The notes under the pieces: generated by a model | Databases searched by the model: none | Told to the model about the DNA's origin: nothing | The model's input: only the letters and a program-made list of their open reading frames with translations | Translations under genes and position numbers: made by a program | Origin: Janthinobacterium sp. 67 | GTDB lineage: Bacteria > Pseudomonadota > Gammaproteobacteria > Burkholderiales > Burkholderiaceae_D | DNA length: 64,000 nt | Assembly (NCBI RefSeq): GCF_002797895.1 | Contig: NZ_PGES01000001.1 | Span: forward strand, 2,294,001-2,358,000 | Direction of reading: 5' to 3' | In this document: piece after piece, positions 17,363 to 25,259 of the stretch | Layout: every line of letters begins with the position of its first letter | Numbering within the stretch: the stretch's first letter is position 1

Positions 17363-18632
17363 ATATTCCCTTAGCTTTAATGAGATTTTCTAAAGAACAA
17401 CTTACGTTCGCGCCATCCGCTTTCATCGCTAGTCGAGGAGTCAACCAACTAATCGTATAGCTTGATAATTTATATACGGTACGAGTGAAGACCTGGCGAC
17501 CAATAAAAAGTAGGATATTTTTGTGGCTTCAAATGGTTTAATCATTTTTTGGCGACACGAATCCAACAGCATTTAAAATGCCAACTAAAAAATAGTGTAA
17601 AGAACGTTAAGACGAATGAGCGCGAACGAAACGCGGCCGCAACTGGAAATAGAAACTAAGGAAATGTGAAAAACCCCGGCTGACGACAGATGTGAAAAAT
17701 GACGCAGTTATGCCGTGAGGATATAAAAAATGTATTATTTTTGGAAATTTTATTGGCAACAATGAATGCATGATAGTCCTCCTTATAGAAACGTTATTGA
17801 ACTCAAATAGAGTGTAATAACGTCAAGGGGGCGTGCGTTGCCAAGACGGTGCTTCGATTAATACATGGACCTAAAAAATTCTTTCACCATAAGAGTTCAT
17901 ACTCTTTGCAGCGGCAGGTCATCAATCGCTTTAGCAGTTAACGCCTTCAGTCCATAAGTTGCATCATAGCATTATTCGCTTAATTTTGTCAATCGACTTT
18001 ATGGGGTTGGTTCATTTTTTTTGTTTGCAGGATAGAAATATGATGCTAGCTCTCCAAAAAACTTGTTTTTTACAAATATTAATGAGAGATGCACTGGCAG
18101 AGTCGACACGGCTAAATTCGGCACAATAAAGTACATCATTTCAAATGATGGCTACAATCCGGCTAGCATGCTAGGTTGCATCCAGGTCTCTTGTTCCAAG
18201 GTCCAAGTTTCATTGTTGAGAGGGCGACTTTTCACCATCTTCCGTGACGGCCCTCTCACTTTTGAAGTGAAGGTACGCTAGAGCAACCTGCTTTGAGACC
18301 ACTTAATGGCAGGCGATTTTTCACACTAGGTCACACAGCAGGAAGGAGGAGCCAGCATCTTGAATGTGCTCGGCGGAGAAAGCAATGTATCCACGAAGAA
18401 ATTTTCTTGACAGAGACTATTTAGCATGGCATGATTTCTCTACTGCAACACAATTCTTACCGGCAAATTTCTTTTGCCGCGTCAAAAGAGTGATTTATCA
18501 AATGAGAATATATCTCATTTTTAATAAACTCTATCTTAAGCAAATTAAATAATATTTTTTACAAACTGCGCTCAAGCACCTTTGGCCGCTGCATTTTTCA
18601 AAAAACTTTGCGCACAACGCGCGGAGAAGATT
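17363..18632. other. AT-rich, gene-poor stretch of about 1.3 kb
   Basis: No convincing gene is seen. Frames at 18063-18281 and 18364-18552 lack ribosome sites and recognisable text. The DNA holds two direct copies of TGTGAAAAA (17665-17673, 17691-17699) and an inverted copy (18317-18325), and two palindromes: CATCATTTCAAATGATG at 18134-18150 and CTAGCATGCTAG at 18163-18174. The low GC and palindromes could suit an origin or the edge of the mobile element. This is inference. Confidence 0.45.
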
Positions 18633-18647
18633 CGCTCTTTAACAATT
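18633..18647 (+). promoter_or_regulatory. boxA-like antitermination sequence
   Basis: CGCTCTTTAACAATT closely matches the rrn leader boxA (consensus TGCTCTTTA followed by ACAATT), the RNA site bound by NusB-S10. It lies about 220 nt before the alpA-vapE operon in an otherwise unexplained leader. Whether it works as an antiterminator here is inference. Confidence 0.45.
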
Positions 18648-18865
18648 CGATACTCCCTTTGACCGCAGCGTTAGCAAGCATACCTGTCCAATGGATACCC
18701 TGCGCCGAAGTTGGCCCATGCAAATCGCATTGCCCCGTCTTAGTTGACCACCAATATAAATTCATCCCCTATAGCTGTTCACCGGTACGTCATGTACTGG
18801 CACGTATCGCGGTCCACATACCGAGAGCGGCCTATAAATTCACGCTAACAATGAATGGGAGCAGT

Positions 18866-19072
18866 ATGAATAGCACATTAGTCGATTTAAACGAGCTCAG
18901 CACGATGCTTGGTCGCAGCCCGGAGACCATCAAGAAGGACTTGAAGCGGAACAGGCTTGCGGTACCGCCGCGCCTGCATATACCGGGCACACGGTTGCTG
19001 CGATGGCGGCAAATCGATATCGACCGTTGGCTCGCCAGTCACGTCGAAAGCCAAGTTGAGGTCAGCAAATGA
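18866..19072 (+). CDS. AlpA-family / MerR-like DNA-binding regulator
   Basis: A 68-residue winged-helix protein: VDLNELSTMLGRSPETIKKDLKRN is the helix-turn-helix and PRLHIPGTRLLRWRQIDIDRWLASH is the usual AlpA/excisionase wing and final helix. Such proteins switch on integrase or replication genes in P4-like and PICI-like elements. I chose ATG 18866, which has GGGAG just upstream, over ATG 18851 and over a long upstream extension. Its stop overlaps the start of the next small gene (ATGA), and it heads the operon leading to the vapE gene. Confidence 0.82.
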   Translation: MNSTLVDLNELSTMLGRSPETIKKDLKRNRLAVPPRLHIPGTRLLRWRQIDIDRWLASHVESQVEVSK

Positions 19073-19275
19073 CAGCGCACTTCGAGCCTCCCCGGGCCAA
19101 CTGGGCGCGAACGGTTTCGGCCGAAACCGGAACGACCATAGCTGGGAGCTTGGCCGTCTTGGCTTGCTCCAACGACGATGCGCTGCCCAAGGACATATTC
19201 GACCACATCGACGTTAAACGCATCATTGCAAAATTTGCAATGCACTCAACTACAAATAACACCAATGACATCTAA
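19069..19275 (+). CDS. Small hypothetical protein coupled to alpA
   Basis: A 68-residue protein without recognisable family. It begins with an ATGA overlap with the alpA stop and ends 16 nt before vapE, so it is probably translated as part of that operon. The text (TVSAETGTTIAGSLAVLACSNDDALPKDIFDHIDVKRIIAKF) suggests a small soluble protein. Support is positional only. Confidence 0.55.
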   Translation: MTAHFEPPRANWARTVSAETGTTIAGSLAVLACSNDDALPKDIFDHIDVKRIIAKFAMHSTTNNTNDI

Positions 19276-19291
19276 TTGAGACTCCAAAGAA

Positions 19292-20929
19292 ATGAATATT
19301 GAACAACCTATACACTCCGCCCACGTCACAAATAATTTTGAAGTACAAAAAAAACTGATAGAGGAAATTGCTAGTAACGACCCATTGTTCGCACAATCCA
19401 AAAGCCGCGGAAGCGCGCAGGACGATTGCAACTCCGACGCAGCTATCGCAGGTAGCCGAGCAGTTAGCACTGATAGCTGTTCGAGTACAACCGCCTTACC
19501 TGCAACCGTAGATGACGACTCTATCGCTAGCGTTGACGAGAGGGCTGTAGATACGCAGGCATTCAAGGGGGCCGACGCAGTCAAATTGCAACCAAACGGG
19601 AAACTTGCCGCTATCAACTGGCCCGTCACCACACTTCGACCTCGAGGCAAGGACTTCATCGAGACCCCCGACCCGGTATTCGACAACGTGCGATATTTAT
19701 TGAACGAGTACAAAGTGTTAGTCAGATATAACGAACTCAAGCGCAAACCCGAGATTAAAATTCCAGATATTGAGTACAACGAGGACAATCGCCGTGAGCG
19801 CAACCGCGGCAAGGTCTTGGACTTGGTCATTCTCAACGGTTTGCGCATGCCAGAGAGCCGTGTCGATGAGGCTATTCAACAGGTTGCGGACAAGAATGCC
19901 TTCCATCCCGTTCGCGACTGGATTGACTCAACGGCGTGGGACGGCGTGTCGCGCTTGAACGAATTCTTTGCCACACTGGAGGTTGCACCGCGGTTTGAAG
20001 CGCATCGAAATGCGATGGTCCGCCGCTGGCTCATTAGCGCGGTTGCAGCGCTATACCGCCATTCGCGTGAAACCGTCACGAAATACGAAGGATGCTTGGT
20101 ACTGCAAGGTGCGCAAAATGCAGGTAAAACTACGTGGTATGCATCGCTAGCACCGGCAAACACGATGGCTATCAAGACTAGCTTCAAGCTCGTACCCAGC
20201 AATAAGGACCACATTTTCACCCTGGCGGCGCACTGGATTGTTGAGCTTGGCGAGTTGGACTCGACGTTCTCGGCCAGCGAAATGGGTAGTCTCAAAGCGT
20301 TCATGTCAGACACCGTCGATTGTCAACGCCGCGCTTATGGCCGGGAAGACAGCGAACTGACCCGCCAGACCATAATGGGTGCGTCGGTAAATAAGCCAGA
20401 CTACCTCGTCGACGACACGGGCAATCGTCGCTGGTGGACGGTGCCTGTAACGTCAGTGAACTCTCGGCACGGCATCAACATGCAACAGGTATGGGCGGAG
20501 GTAAAGTCACTGTTTATGGAGGGCGAACAGTGGTGGCTGACAGAGCACGAGATGAATGGGCTGACGGCCGTAAATCGCGAGTTCGGCGCTATCGTACCAG
20601 TCAAGGAACTCATTACCGCTACTTTCGAATTCGACAGAGTGGCACACCAAATGTCGCTGGTCGGCTCCGAACCAAAAAAAGATGAACGCCAACGAGTCCG
20701 CCTGACGGTGACGGAAATCGTGATGCTGGTCGGACTGCGAGCCGACGACCGCAAAACCATCGGCGAATGCGGCCGGGCACTGCGCGAGTTAACCGGCGGT
20801 GAACCAGAACCTAGCAATGGTCGGGACGTATGGCGCTTGATACCTCGCGAAGACAGCGTCCACTACGCTGAGCTGAAAGCTATTATCGCGCGGCAAAATG
20901 GCTATGCCAAACGCAAGAAAGCTGGTTGA
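19292..20929 (+). CDS. VapE/VirE-family replication ATPase
   Basis: This 545-residue protein has the virulence-associated E (VapE) domain, a helicase-like AAA+ ATPase used in replication of phage satellites and genomic islands. The first 110 residues are variable. The core has WDGVSRLNEFF near 216, Walker A GAQNAGKTT at about 273-281, HWIVELGELD (Walker B-like) at about 314-323, and DDTGNRRWW at about 374-382, which is diagnostic for the family. No primase domain is seen. It lies 16 nt after the small gene in the alpA operon. The C-terminal domain may bind DNA. Confidence 0.9.
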   Translation: MNIEQPIHSAHVTNNFEVQKKLIEEIASNDPLFAQSKSRGSAQDDCNSDAAIAGSRAVSTDSCSSTTALPATVDDDSIASVDERAVDTQAFKGADAVKLQPNGKLAAINWPVTTLRPRGKDFIETPDPVFDNVRYLLNEYKVLVRYNELKRKPEIKIPDIEYNEDNRRERNRGKVLDLVILNGLRMPESRVDEAIQQVADKNAFHPVRDWIDSTAWDGVSRLNEFFATLEVAPRFEAHRNAMVRRWLISAVAALYRHSRETVTKYEGCLVLQGAQNAGKTTWYASLAPANTMAIKTSFKLVPSNKDHIFTLAAHWIVELGELDSTFSASEMGSLKAFMSDTVDCQRRAYGREDSELTRQTIMGASVNKPDYLVDDTGNRRWWTVPVTSVNSRHGINMQQVWAEVKSLFMEGEQWWLTEHEMNGLTAVNREFGAIVPVKELITATFEFDRVAHQMSLVGSEPKKDERQRVRLTVTEIVMLVGLRADDRKTIGECGRALRELTGGEPEPSNGRDVWRLIPREDSVHYAELKAIIARQNGYAKRKKAG

Positions 20930-21303
20930 CAGACAATCACAACCCTTGGCTTACGCCTTTTGCGCCAAGCTGGACAATTTGACGCGTTCTAAGTGAGCCG
21001 GCCGCAAGCTAGCAGGTCTGCCGCATCCGGTGCCGCAGGAAAGCGGCGGAGCGGCTCTCCTGCGGCCATCCCCCCCCCCCCCCGCGAGCCATCGTCATTG
21101 CTGAGTTCGGCGCGGGCCTGGCTAAGCGTGCACTTTGAGTTGCCACACAAAGCGTCACGCTTAACCTGTCCGAGCATGCGAACCTGAGCGGCGCCATCTA
21201 CCACCAATCCAGCCATCCACATTGACCGGAGCAATAAACGATATAAACAATTTGTAAAATATACGGCAGGCCGCCCTGATACGGCCCGTCATGTCACGAA
21301 AAG
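20930..21303. other. Non-coding gap after vapE with poly-C tract
   Basis: About 370 nt without a supported gene. Frames crossing it are rich in Ala/Arg/Ser and lack ribosome sites. It contains a 14-base C run (listed separately). Confidence 0.4.
21070..21083 (+). repeat. Poly-C homopolymer, 14 bases
   Basis: An uninterrupted run of 14 C residues lies between vapE and a decayed istB. Runs of this length are prone to slipped-strand mispairing and to sequencing length errors. No start codon, promoter or gene with an obvious dependence on its length is visible. Confidence 0.85.
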
Positions 21304-21830
21304 ATGAGCCATGAGGCATAGGGCGTCACGCAACCAAGCATAAGCTGACCCGCCTGAAACTGTTCGGCATGGCGCGCGGCTTTCCGAGTAGTCCATGTTG
21401 AGCCTGAACCCTGGCTTCGAAGAACGGCCATGCTTGCTGGTTTTCCACAAGACGACCGAATGCGATGGCACAGCATTTGGCCAGCACCAGAAGCGCGCCA
21501 AGTTCAAGTCCAACACGACCACTCAGGACAACTACCACTACGCTCGCACGCTTGAAAAGGCGCTGTACCAAAGGTGCTGTCCCGCTAATGGCTATTCGAC
21601 AAACAGGATGTGCTATTTACTAGCCCGACGGACCTGGGCAAGACTTGGCTGGCGTGTACTGTGGCTCATCAGGTCCACCCCAGAGCTACAGCGTCTATAC
21701 GTACGTCTGTCTCGCTTTTTGGTGAACTGAGCATCCGCCTCACTGACGAGCACTACGACAAGTCGCTCAAAAATTTGGCCATGGCGAATTCGCTCGTGAT
21801 TGGCCAATGAGGATTGTCCATACTCAACGA
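21304..21830 (+). pseudogene. Decayed IstB (IS21-family transposition helper ATPase)
   Basis: Pieces of an istB gene can be read in different frames. First comes LTRLKLFGMARGF (from about 21345), then FEERPCLLV-type text, then LFTSPTDLGKTWLACTVAHQ (from about 21613), which is the Walker A region of IstB (normally LLTGPTGVGKTHLA) with the first Gly pair damaged, and then ELSIRLTDEHYDKSLKNLA before an early stop where LILDDWG should follow. At least two frameshifts and several stops break it. No istA was found beside it, so this is an old IS21 remnant. Confidence 0.75.
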
Positions 21831-22551
21831 TGCCCACCTCCAATATAGAACCACATCCGATTAGGGAGCCGATGGGGTACTATTCAAGAAGCGACACCCT
21901 TCTTGAAACCCGCATGGATACTCAGTTTCCAAGAATTAGGGTATAGAGTGTAGCGTTTTAAAAGAGTTACTGAAGGGTATTCTTTACCTCCCATTCAGCG
22001 CTGTAATAAACGAAAACTTCCGTCGGCTTAGTATTGCCCCCCTTCCCCCCTAATACCGCTGAAACCCGCATGAATACTAGCTTACTGGAAGGTGGGCAAC
22101 CAGGGTACTTCATTGATTTACGCCCACTTCTTGCCATTTACTCCCGCCAAACATAGTGTTTGCCATTACGCCCGCAGTCATGAGCGGCCTACATACTGGC
22201 TCACGACGGTCAAACAGAGACATTTACACCGCGCAAGCCCGAGTGTCGCCGGCTCCACGACTGCGTACTCAAGGCTGGTACTTGTATTTGCCTCAGTGGC
22301 GCCGCCAAGGGCAAAGTCGTCCAGTGTCAAACGGGTAATTTGCTCCTCCCGCCCCAGCCATCACCTCGGTCTCAAAAAATTTGATATCGCCACCGCTATC
22401 TCCCTCCACGAGTTCGCTATACGGTTTCAGGCCACGATGTGAACATGATTTTCAACACATCCTCACGCGCGCCATTGCGCTCGACCACTACCTATTGCTA
22501 GTGCCGGGGTAGTCCGGCCAGCGGGGTAATTTAGACACCGCTTTGCGCCGA
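21831..22551. other. Non-coding region with transposon-like repeat
   Basis: About 700 nt downstream of the istB remnant. It contains two near-identical 19-mers, TGAAACCCGCATGGATACT at 21904-21922 and TGAAACCCGCATGAATACT at 22060-22078, probably remains of insertion-sequence ends. A reading frame at 22092-22442 has no ribosome site and no recognisable text. Confidence 0.45.
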
Positions 22552-22568
22552 CGACATAAATCATGTCG
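22552..22568. promoter_or_regulatory. Inverted repeat upstream of parA
   Basis: CGACAT and ATGTCG flank a 5-nt AT spacer, about 65 nt before the parA start. Position and symmetry suit an operator or partition site for the ribbon-helix-helix partner. This is inference. Confidence 0.35.
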
Positions 22569-22632
22569 CTACATATCAGTAGAACGGATATCACCGTCCC
22601 AATCGATTCCATCATTAATAAAGGATAATCAT

Positions 22633-23301
22633 ATGCATAAACAAGCGCGCATCATTGCAATTTGCCACCCAAAAGGAGGGGTCGGTAAAACCACAACCAC
22701 GATGATTCTCGCGGCCGCACTCGCAGAACGAGCCTATCGGGTTTTAGTAGCGGACTGCGATGCGCAAGCATCGGCATCCGCCTGGGCAAGCGCGGCACCA
22801 GAAGGAAAGCCATTTCCAGCGGCGGTAGTCAACCTTTCGACGTATGCAGGGAAAGTGCATCGAGAGATTCAAAAGCATCTCGATAACTACGATTTTATCG
22901 TTGTCGATTGTCCGCCAGGCCTGGAGTCTTTAAGTCCCCAGTCTGCGATTCTCGTAGCCGACTTAGTCATCGTGCCCTTGCCTCCATCGCCCGCGGACTT
23001 TTGGGCCGCACGTGGGGTCAAACTTTTGATTGAGCGGGGAACAGATTTCAATCCTGGCATGAAGGCGGGCATCCTGCCGAATCGAGTTGTGCGCACGTCT
23101 CTCTCAAGAGCAATCATGCGGGAGCTAAACGATTTTGGCATTCCGCTGCTGTCGTCGCGGTTGACGAATCGAACTGCATACCAAGAAGCTGTCGTGAGCG
23201 GTATGTCGGTTTCCGCGTTAGGACCAGATGCAAAGGTCGCGGCGGATGAGGTCAGTGTCCTCGCCGACGAGGTGCTGGCCTTACTAGGAGAGAGCAAGTG
23301 A
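22633..23301 (+). CDS. ParA-family partition ATPase
   Basis: A small (222-residue) ParA/MinD-type ATPase of plasmid partition. It has the deviant Walker A KGGVGKTT at residues 14-21 with signature Lys14, then VADCDAQAS at about residue 45, and FIVVDCPPG as Walker B. It lacks the N-terminal DNA-binding region of type Ia ParA, so it is a type Ib protein. ATG 22633 has AAGGA eight bases upstream and is preferred over upstream in-frame starts. Its stop overlaps the start of the partner gene by 4 nt (GTGA). In this setting it probably helps an excised form of the element to segregate. Confidence 0.88.
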   Translation: MHKQARIIAICHPKGGVGKTTTTMILAAALAERAYRVLVADCDAQASASAWASAAPEGKPFPAAVVNLSTYAGKVHREIQKHLDNYDFIVVDCPPGLESLSPQSAILVADLVIVPLPPSPADFWAARGVKLLIERGTDFNPGMKAGILPNRVVRTSLSRAIMRELNDFGIPLLSSRLTNRTAYQEAVVSGMSVSALGPDAKVAADEVSVLADEVLALLGESK

Positions 23302-23657
23302 CGAAAAAGATGTTTGACAAGGACAAATTGCGTTCGACAGTTGCGCAACAAGATGCAGCCCTGGTCAACCGTTTCGACAAAGCAGATTCTATCCTGCTGA
23401 AGTCTCCGGAACCCGCCAAGGAACTGAAGCCGGCCCCGCAAAAATCATCCGTTGTGAGGGACACGTTTTCCATGCCCCTGGATGACTATACAAGAATCGA
23501 GGAACTACGCATTACTGCGGCTAGGGAAGGCCGTGTTTCGACCAGCAAGAGTGAGGTCGTGCGCGCCGGATTACATGCCTTAAGCGCGCTCAATGGTCAA
23601 CAATTGGTCGAGGCTCTCGGCCGACTTGAGAAGCTCGTACCCGGCAGAAAAAGCTGA
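23298..23657 (+). CDS. Ribbon-helix-helix partition partner (ParB/ParG-like)
   Basis: This 119-residue protein starts with GTG overlapping the parA stop. The first 50 residues are charged and probably unfolded (KLRSTVAQQDAALVNRF...PEPAKELKPAPQK). The C-terminal part, RDTFSMPLDDYTRIEELRITAAREG then STSKSEVVRAGLHAL, fits a ribbon-helix-helix DNA-binding domain. This two-part design is that of ParG-like centromere binders, whose flexible tail stimulates the ParA ATPase. It is followed by a strong terminator containing CGTTATAACG palindromes. Confidence 0.75.
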   Translation: MTKKMFDKDKLRSTVAQQDAALVNRFDKADSILLKSPEPAKELKPAPQKSSVVRDTFSMPLDDYTRIEELRITAAREGRVSTSKSEVVRAGLHALSALNGQQLVEALGRLEKLVPGRKS

Positions 23658-23665
23658 TTGATTTC

Positions 23666-23706
23666 ATACCGTTATAACGATTAACTCGTTATAACGGTAT
23701 TTTTTC
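23666..23706 (+). terminator. Terminator built from two CGTTATAACG palindromes
   Basis: ATACCGTTATAACG pairs perfectly with CGTTATAACGGTAT over 14 bp around a 7-nt loop and is followed by a run of T, a classical Rho-independent terminator for the parA operon. Each arm also contains the 10-bp palindrome CGTTATAACG, so the duplex could also bind a dimeric protein twice. Confidence 0.85.
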
Positions 23707-23997
23707 GTGATACTGCACCGTCAAAGGCCGCAGCCTGCTTCACTACGGCGTGTTCGTGACACCATTGGTCGCCACCAACGCTCAGGGGCGGAGGCTTACG
23801 TTGGGCCGAACCGTAGCGGTGCAATTGGCGAACTGCATTCGACCTTTGACTGCTCAACGCGTGGTACGAGCGACGGCTGTTCAGAAACATGGGACACCCT
23901 CCCCTCTCAGTTACATTCCGAGTCGTCAAATCGTGCAAACCCGGCATCGCCATTGGCAAGTTATCAGGCGCCGAAATCTATCTCCATTGACGGTAAC
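23707..23997. other. Gap without a supported gene
   Basis: About 290 nt between the partition operon terminator and the Asp-Ser-rich protein gene on the other strand. Frames on either strand lack ribosome sites and family text. Confidence 0.4.
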
Positions 23998-24324
23998 TCA
24001 GTCAAACATCGAGCCGCTGTCGAACATCGAGCTGCTGCCAAATGAATCCGCGGAATGGTCAACTGACGAGTAATGGCCGTGGTCGCTGGACGTGTCGGAC
24101 TGCCCCCAAAAATTTCCTGTTACGTCAACGCCACCGATACCGCCCATCATCGGCATCCCGTTTGCCGGATTGACCAACATAGATTCATGCTCAAAAAAAT
24201 TATCGTCAATACCACTGGCTGATGAACCCGAGCTCGAACCCGAATCAGAATCAGAATCAGAATCAGAATCAGGGGTACCCGATGGCGGGAACATCAAATC
24301 GAAGAATTTCGATAGAAAATTCAT
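23998..24324 (-). CDS. Small Asp/Ser-rich hypothetical protein with (DS) repeat
   Basis: A 108-residue protein starting MNFLSKFFDLMFPP, then a DSDSDSDSDSG stretch encoded by a hexanucleotide microsatellite, then NPANGMPMMGGIGGVDVTGNFWG and a His/Ser-rich tail. Short proteins with NPANGxPMxGGxGGVDVxGN are, as I recall, widespread unnamed proteins of Proteobacteria; function unknown. AAAGGAAAT lies just before ATG, so translation is well supported. No signal peptide is evident, but the first ten residues are hydrophobic. The repeat number sets the length of the acidic linker. Confidence 0.72.
   Translation of the reverse strand: MNFLSKFFDLMFPPSGTPDSDSDSDSDSGSSSGSSASGIDDNFFEHESMLVNPANGMPMMGGIGGVDVTGNFWGQSDTSSDHGHYSSVDHSADSFGSSSMFDSGSMFD
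24242..24271 (+). repeat. Hexanucleotide microsatellite (GAATCA)5
   Basis: Five perfect copies of GAATCA on the plus strand, inside the coding region of the Asp/Ser-rich protein, where each unit encodes Asp-Ser on the minus strand. Change of copy number would stay in frame. Confidence 0.95.
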
Positions 24325-24533
24325 TTTATTTCCTTTATTTTTATTATAGGGGAATGAATGTTAACACCGGATTTACGAGAAAGATAGCCTATTTTTTAGG
24401 CAGCATTAAAGAACAAGTTTTTTGGTGCCAATGAAGTAATTTAAAAATTCCGTGTCTACTACACCTGCTTTTAATACGTCGCTATACGGGTAAGCAGAGA
24501 AAATACTGCCAACCAAAAATAAGGACATACGGT

Positions 24534-24776
24534 ATGACTAGTACAACGTATATGTTTGAATTCAGTAAATCGGGACAAGTTTTCGCGTACATTTCGGCAA
24601 AAAACAAGAAACAAGCGCGTCGGAGAACTCAGCATGTGAGCCATCTTGCTTGCATCCCTCAAGGTTGCGGAGTGAAAGTCGTCGAGGAGGCTATACGAGG
24701 CAGGGCACCCATTTTTTTCGAAAAGCACCTTCGTGCTATAGAGAACATCTTCAAGGAAGCCCTTGCTGAAGCATAA
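24534..24776 (+). CDS. Small hypothetical protein
   Basis: An 80-residue protein with AAGGA about ten bases before ATG. It is basic in the middle (SAKNKKQARRRTQHVSH), has two cysteines (LACIPQGCGV) and a C-terminal helix (LRAIENIFKEALAE). It is not recognised; a nucleic-acid-binding role is possible from the basic patch only. The gene at 24839 follows after 62 nt and the two may be co-transcribed. Confidence 0.62.
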   Translation: MTSTTYMFEFSKSGQVFAYISAKNKKQARRRTQHVSHLACIPQGCGVKVVEEAIRGRAPIFFEKHLRAIENIFKEALAEA

Positions 24777-24838
24777 CGCCCTGCCGTCAATCTTCATCGG
24801 ATGAGCCGACACTGACCAAAAACATCGAGGAAAGAAGT

Positions 24839-25147
24839 ATGAAACTACTGGATATCGCAGACATCATTGAGAAGCTTTTGGACTTGCGCATTTGTCGCCC
24901 AGAATTAGCTCGTAGAATGCCGCATGAAAAAGAACTCCCGGATGATGCAGTACCGTATTTAATAGAACGTGTTGAGGCTGCATTTGCAGCATGCCAAAAT
25001 ATTACTCCAAAAACGAAGGCAATAATTTTTTCTGAACTAACGACCTGGCTAATTATCAGTCATAATTTTTACTTGATACGTCTTGTACGCGAAGAAAATC
25101 CGTGGACGTTTACGTATCCAAAATCAGAACTCCTTACTTATCATTGA
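24839..25147 (+). CDS. Small helical hypothetical protein
   Basis: A 102-residue protein with GAGGAAAG well placed before ATG. It seems all-helical (LLDIADIIEKLLDLRICRPELA; VPYLIERVEAAFAACQ; KAIIFSELTTWLIISHNFYLIRLV). Not recognised. It follows 24534-24776 on the same strand. A terminator lies at 25224, so the pair forms a short unit in the element. Confidence 0.65.
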   Translation: MKLLDIADIIEKLLDLRICRPELARRMPHEKELPDDAVPYLIERVEAAFAACQNITPKTKAIIFSELTTWLIISHNFYLIRLVREENPWTFTYPKSELLTYH

Positions 25148-25223
25148 TTCAGCCAGGAATCTAGACTAGAGGAGCGATGGTCTGATAAGTCACAAAAATA
25201 TAGGCTATATTTTCATTCTTTTC

Positions 25224-25259
25224 ATGGCGGAACCCAGCAATGGATTCCGCCATTTTTTT
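25224..25259 (+). terminator. Rho-independent terminator
   Basis: ATGGCGGAA (25224-25232) pairs with TTCCGCCAT (25245-25253) and is followed by seven T. It closes the two small genes at 24534-25147. Confidence 0.85.

Noticed and set aside
22092..22442. Possible 116-residue protein upstream of parA
   Set aside because: No ribosome site, odd composition and position inside insertion-sequence debris.
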